From an uncultured Oscillibacter sp. (GTDB taxonomy: Bacteria; Bacillota; Clostridia; Oscillospirales; Oscillospiraceae), in assembly GCA_946183715.1 (NCBI GenBank), contig CAMHDB010000086.1, forward strand, positions 1 to 7,738: a stretch of 7,738 bases of DNA, written 5' to 3'. This document shows positions 6,064 to 7,738 of the stretch, piece by piece. The position numbers and the translations under genes were made by a program. A model generated the notes under the pieces. That model ran no database searches. It had not been told where the DNA came from and worked only from the letters and a program-made list of their open reading frames with translations. Every line of letters starts with the position of its first letter. The first letter of the stretch is position 1.

Positions 6064-7483
6064 TCTGTTTTCACCGATGGAGATTGACGCCATTGGCGAG
6101 ATTATGAACATCAGCCTTGGCTCATCGGCTACGGCGGTTTCCAACCTGCTGGACCACAGAGTCGATATCACCACGCCGCGGGTTTCCATTGTGAACGCGG
6201 AGGATTTTTCTTTGGGAGACCTTGACCCCGCAATCGGCGTGGAAATCAAATACGTCGCGGGCCTGCACGGCAGTAACATCATGCTACTGAAAATGCACGA
6301 CGTGAAGGTCATCGTCGACATTCTCATGGGCATGGAGACGCCTATTGAGGAGTTCGAGCTGAACGAACTGACGCTCAGCGCGGTCTGTGAAGTCATGAAC
6401 CAGATGATGGGGGCCTCGTCCACGGCGCTGTCGGATTTCCTCGGGCGCGTGGTCAACATCTCCACGCCGGAGACGTTCGACGGCTCCAACGTGGACAATC
6501 TGCGCGACCAGTGGCTTCCGGTCAAGCAGGGCCCGGTGGTGGTTGTACAGTTCGCGCTGAGTATCGAGGACTCCGTGCAGAGTGAGTTCATCAACGTCAT
6601 GTCCGTGGAACTCGCCAAGGAGATGATTTCCGGCTTCGGACTGGGAGAAGACGAGGATTCGTCCGCCGCGCTGGAAACTACCGCACAGCCCGAGGGCAAC
6701 CGGAACCTGAGCGCCACCGAAATCGACGCGATGTTCTCGCAACAGGCCGCCCCGTCCCCGTCTGGCGGCGGCATGATGAGCCAAGAGGAAATCGAGCGCA
6801 TGATGTCCGGTATGGCACAGCAACCCGCGCCCGCTCCGGCCCCGTCTGGCGGCGGAGGCGTGATGAGCCAAGAGGAAATCGAGCGCATGATGTCCGGCAT
6901 GGCACAGCAGCAACCCGCGCCCGCTCCGGCCCCGTCTGGCGGCGGCATGATGAGCCAAGAGGAGATAGAGCGCATGATGTCCGGCATGGCACAGCAGCCC
7001 GCGCAACAACCCGCCGCACAGGCCCCCGTACAACAACCCGTCGGCTATCCGCCGTTCTACGGCTGGCCCACCGGCCCCGACGGAAAGCCCATGCCATACC
7101 CGCCCTATTACGCGTGGCCCTCCGCGCCTCCCGCCGAGACCCGCAAGCCCGACCAGAAGGTTATCCAGACGACGCCGCCCGTCATGCCCAGACTGGAGGA
7201 CGGTACCGAACTGACCGAGGAGCAGTCGCACAACCTCGACCTGATTATGAGCGTGCCGCTGGAAATCGCCGTGGAAATCGGGCGCACGCGCAAGAAAGTA
7301 CAGGAAATCGTGTCGTTGTCGAAAGGCTCCCTTGTGGTGCTCGACAAGCTCGCCGGAGACCAAGTGGACGTGTACGTAAACGGCAAGTGCATCGCACAGG
7401 GCGACGTGGTGGTCATCGACGACAATTTCGGCATCCGGATAACGGAAATCCTCCGCCGCCCGGGGCTGGAAGACCTCCTCTAG
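6056..7483 (+). CDS. fliY: Flagellar motor switch phosphatase FliY with a repeat-bearing linker
   Basis: FliY is a Gram-positive switch component that replaces FliN and dephosphorylates CheY-P. Residues 1-195 are a CheC-like domain with two intact active-site signatures (D/S-x3-E-x2-N-x22-P): D11/E15/N18/P41 and S108/E112/N115/P138. Residues ~390-475 are a FliN/SpoA domain (LIMSVPLEIAVEIGRTRKKV ... VNGKCIAQGDVVVIDDNFGI). Between them is a linker of about 190 residues, rich in Pro, Gln, Gly and Met. It contains LSATEIDAMF (218-227) and three near-identical copies of MSQEEIERMMSGMAQQ (241-256, 270-285, 299-314), which resemble the FliM docking peptide. The usual N-terminal docking peptide of Bacillus FliY is absent; the protein begins directly in the CheC domain. 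GGGAGGGAG at 6036-6044 precedes the ATG, which overlaps fliM by eight bases. At 475 residues it is longer than Bacillus FliY (about 378). Confidence 0.93.
   Translation: MSNLFSPMEIDAIGEIMNISLGSSATAVSNLLDHRVDITTPRVSIVNAEDFSLGDLDPAIGVEIKYVAGLHGSNIMLLKMHDVKVIVDILMGMETPIEEFELNELTLSAVCEVMNQMMGASSTALSDFLGRVVNISTPETFDGSNVDNLRDQWLPVKQGPVVVVQFALSIEDSVQSEFINVMSVELAKEMISGFGLGEDEDSSAALETTAQPEGNRNLSATEIDAMFSQQAAPSPSGGGMMSQEEIERMMSGMAQQPAPAPAPSGGGGVMSQEEIERMMSGMAQQQPAPAPAPSGGGMMSQEEIERMMSGMAQQPAQQPAAQAPVQQPVGYPPFYGWPTGPDGKPMPYPPYYAWPSAPPAETRKPDQKVIQTTPPVMPRLEDGTELTEEQSHNLDLIMSVPLEIAVEIGRTRKKVQEIVSLSKGSLVVLDKLAGDQVDVYVNGKCIAQGDVVVIDDNFGIRITEILRRPGLEDLL
6704..6745 (+). other. Degenerate docking-like motif at the head of the FliY linker
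   Basis: Codons for residues 217-230 (NLSATEIDAMFSQQ). This single copy keeps L-S-x-x-E-I-D-A-hydrophobic-hydrophobic, the pattern of the FliM/FliY N-terminal CheY-P docking peptide (LSQxEIDALL). It is closer to that consensus at the IDA position than the three repeats downstream. Similarity is read by eye; binding is inferred. Confidence 0.6.
6752..7015 (+). repeat. Three tandem coding repeats in the fliY linker
   Basis: Three in-frame units of 84, 90 and 90 bases lie at 6752-6835, 6836-6925 and 6926-7015. Each encodes a Pro/Ser-Gly3-4 spacer, the helix-like core MSQEEIERMMSGMAQQ and a Gln/Pro/Ala tail. In the core, units 1 and 2 differ at one synonymous base (GGT/GGC), and unit 3 differs from unit 2 only by GAA-ATC to GAG-ATA plus changes at the tail. 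Such near-identity including third positions points to recent tandem duplication. The differences of two codons between units 1 and 2 (an extra Gly and an extra Gln) suggest replication slippage. Confidence 0.92.
7046..7120 (+). repeat. Aromatic-proline double motif in the FliY linker
   Basis: The linker after the docking-like array encodes YPPFYGWP (residues 331-338) and YPPYYAWP (348-355), separated by TGPDGKPMP. The two copies share YPPxYxWP. The DNA copies differ, so this is an older or selected repetition than the array upstream. Function unknown; such segments could be a spacer or a binding site. Confidence 0.65.
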
Positions 7484-7589
7484 TCAGCGCCGCCGAAATT
7501 TCCCGCCGCGGCTCCCGGGCCGCACGCGGTTGCATATAAGCGCGGAATCTCCGCATAACTCGTACTGTTTTGGAAAGGAAGATGGACAA
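7484..7589 (+). other. fliY-cheY intergenic gap with weak hairpins and the cheY ribosome binding site
   Basis: This 106-base gap is the longest in the window. It holds two small inverted repeats: GCGGC/GCCGC at 7508-7512 and 7519-7523, and GCGGA/TCCGC at 7542-7546 and 7550-7554 around a three-base loop. AAGGA at 7575-7579 lies ten bases before the cheY ATG. The second half is more AT-rich than its surroundings, but I see no convincing -35/-10 pair. An internal promoter or processing site is possible and not shown. Confidence 0.4.
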
Positions 7590-7738
7590 ATGGCAAAAAT
7601 CTTAATGGCTGACGACGCGGCCTTTATGAGAAAAGTCATTAAGGACACCCTCAGCAAGAACGGCTTCACCGACTTGTACGAGGCCGTGGACGGCGCCGAC
7701 GCCGTGGCGAAGTACGACGAAGTCCAGCCCGACCTCGT
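7590..7738 (+). CDS. cheY: Chemotaxis response regulator CheY, N-terminal part (3' end outside window)
   Basis: CheY is the single-domain response regulator that, when phosphorylated by CheA, binds the flagellar switch. Forty-nine codons are visible. They begin MAKILMADDAAFMRKVIKDT, with the paired acidic residues D8/D9 that bind Mg2+ next to the phosphorylation site, then LSKNGFTDLYEAVDGADAVA, the second helix-strand-helix of the receiver fold, ending in PDLV. The phosphoacceptor Asp should follow a few residues past the window edge. The ATAFMR-like wording (DDAAFMR) is typical of Gram-positive CheY, and position after fliY is standard. The ATG at 7590 is chosen because ATG at 7582 runs into a stop after seven codons. 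Its target proteins FliM and FliY are encoded immediately upstream. Confidence 0.93.
   Translation, partial: MAKILMADDAAFMRKVIKDTLSKNGFTDLYEAVDGADAVAKYDEVQPDL

Noticed and set aside
5785..6987. Antisense open frame (400 codons) opposite fliM/fliY with repeated Ser/Trp/Pro segments
   Set aside because: Its repeats are the complement of the fliY coding repeats, and it has no recognisable domain. fliM and fliY are clearly the real genes.
6752..7015. Tandem repeats considered as a CRISPR array
   Set aside because: Units are in-frame coding copies with no unique spacers of uniform length, inside a conserved gene.
6284..7363. Second antisense frame (359 codons) opposite fliY, His/Arg/Gly-rich
   Set aside because: Composition is typical of a shadow frame in GC-rich DNA; no plausible start context or motif.
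7530..7559. Promoter before cheY: TTGCAT and CATAAC spaced 18, or a sigma-D type site
   Set aside because: TTGCAT matches only half of the -35 consensus, and the nearest sigma-D-like pair (TAAG ... CCGCATAA) has the wrong spacing.
7582..7605. Alternative cheY start at ATG 7582
   Set aside because: The frame reaches a stop after seven codons. ATG at 7590 gives the conserved receiver sequence.

Overview
The window is a stretch of a single-strand flagellar and chemotaxis operon, every gene on the + strand, with gene order and family content typical of Firmicutes, most likely Clostridia. The reasons are FliY (a CheC-FliN fusion switch protein) next to FliM, a FlbD/SwrD-type small protein, a TIGR02530-type 'flagellar operon protein' between flgD and flgE, and motA-motB inside the operon. 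The DNA is GC-rich with strong G/C preference at third codon positions, so this is a high-GC clostridial lineage. Genus cannot be fixed from the sequence alone.

Layout: fliK (3' part only), flgD, TIGR02530-family gene, flgE, flbD, motA, motB, fliM, fliY, cheY (5' part only). The first part (1-3320) encodes hook assembly: hook-length control FliK, hook cap FlgD, an uncharacterised partner, hook subunit FlgE and FlbD. The middle (3360-5024) encodes the stator MotA/MotB. The last part (5059-7738) encodes the switch and its input: FliM, FliY and CheY. Most genes are packed with gaps of about 20-60 bases and their own ribosome binding sites; fliM and fliY overlap by 8 bases. Three longer gaps stand out: upstream of flgE (94 bases), downstream of flgE (63 bases) and fliY-cheY (106 bases). 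The two gaps flanking flgE each hold a strong GC-rich stem-loop.

How they work together: FlgD caps the growing hook so FlgE can polymerise, and FliK measures it. MotA/MotB drive rotation. FliM and FliY form the switch that phosphorylated CheY acts on, and FliY should also dephosphorylate CheY.

No wholly new system is visible; this is a recognisable operon with lineage-specific changes. The most interesting is FliY. It lacks the usual N-terminal CheY-docking peptide, but the long linker between its CheC-like and FliN-like domains carries four short motifs resembling that peptide, three in near-identical tandem repeats. This suggests a multivalent CheY-P docking array inside the motor switch. 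Secondary oddities are a roughly 115-residue helical extension on FlgD, an Ala in place of the usual Asp in the MotB peptidoglycan-binding motif, and the absence of fliL from its usual place between motB and fliM.
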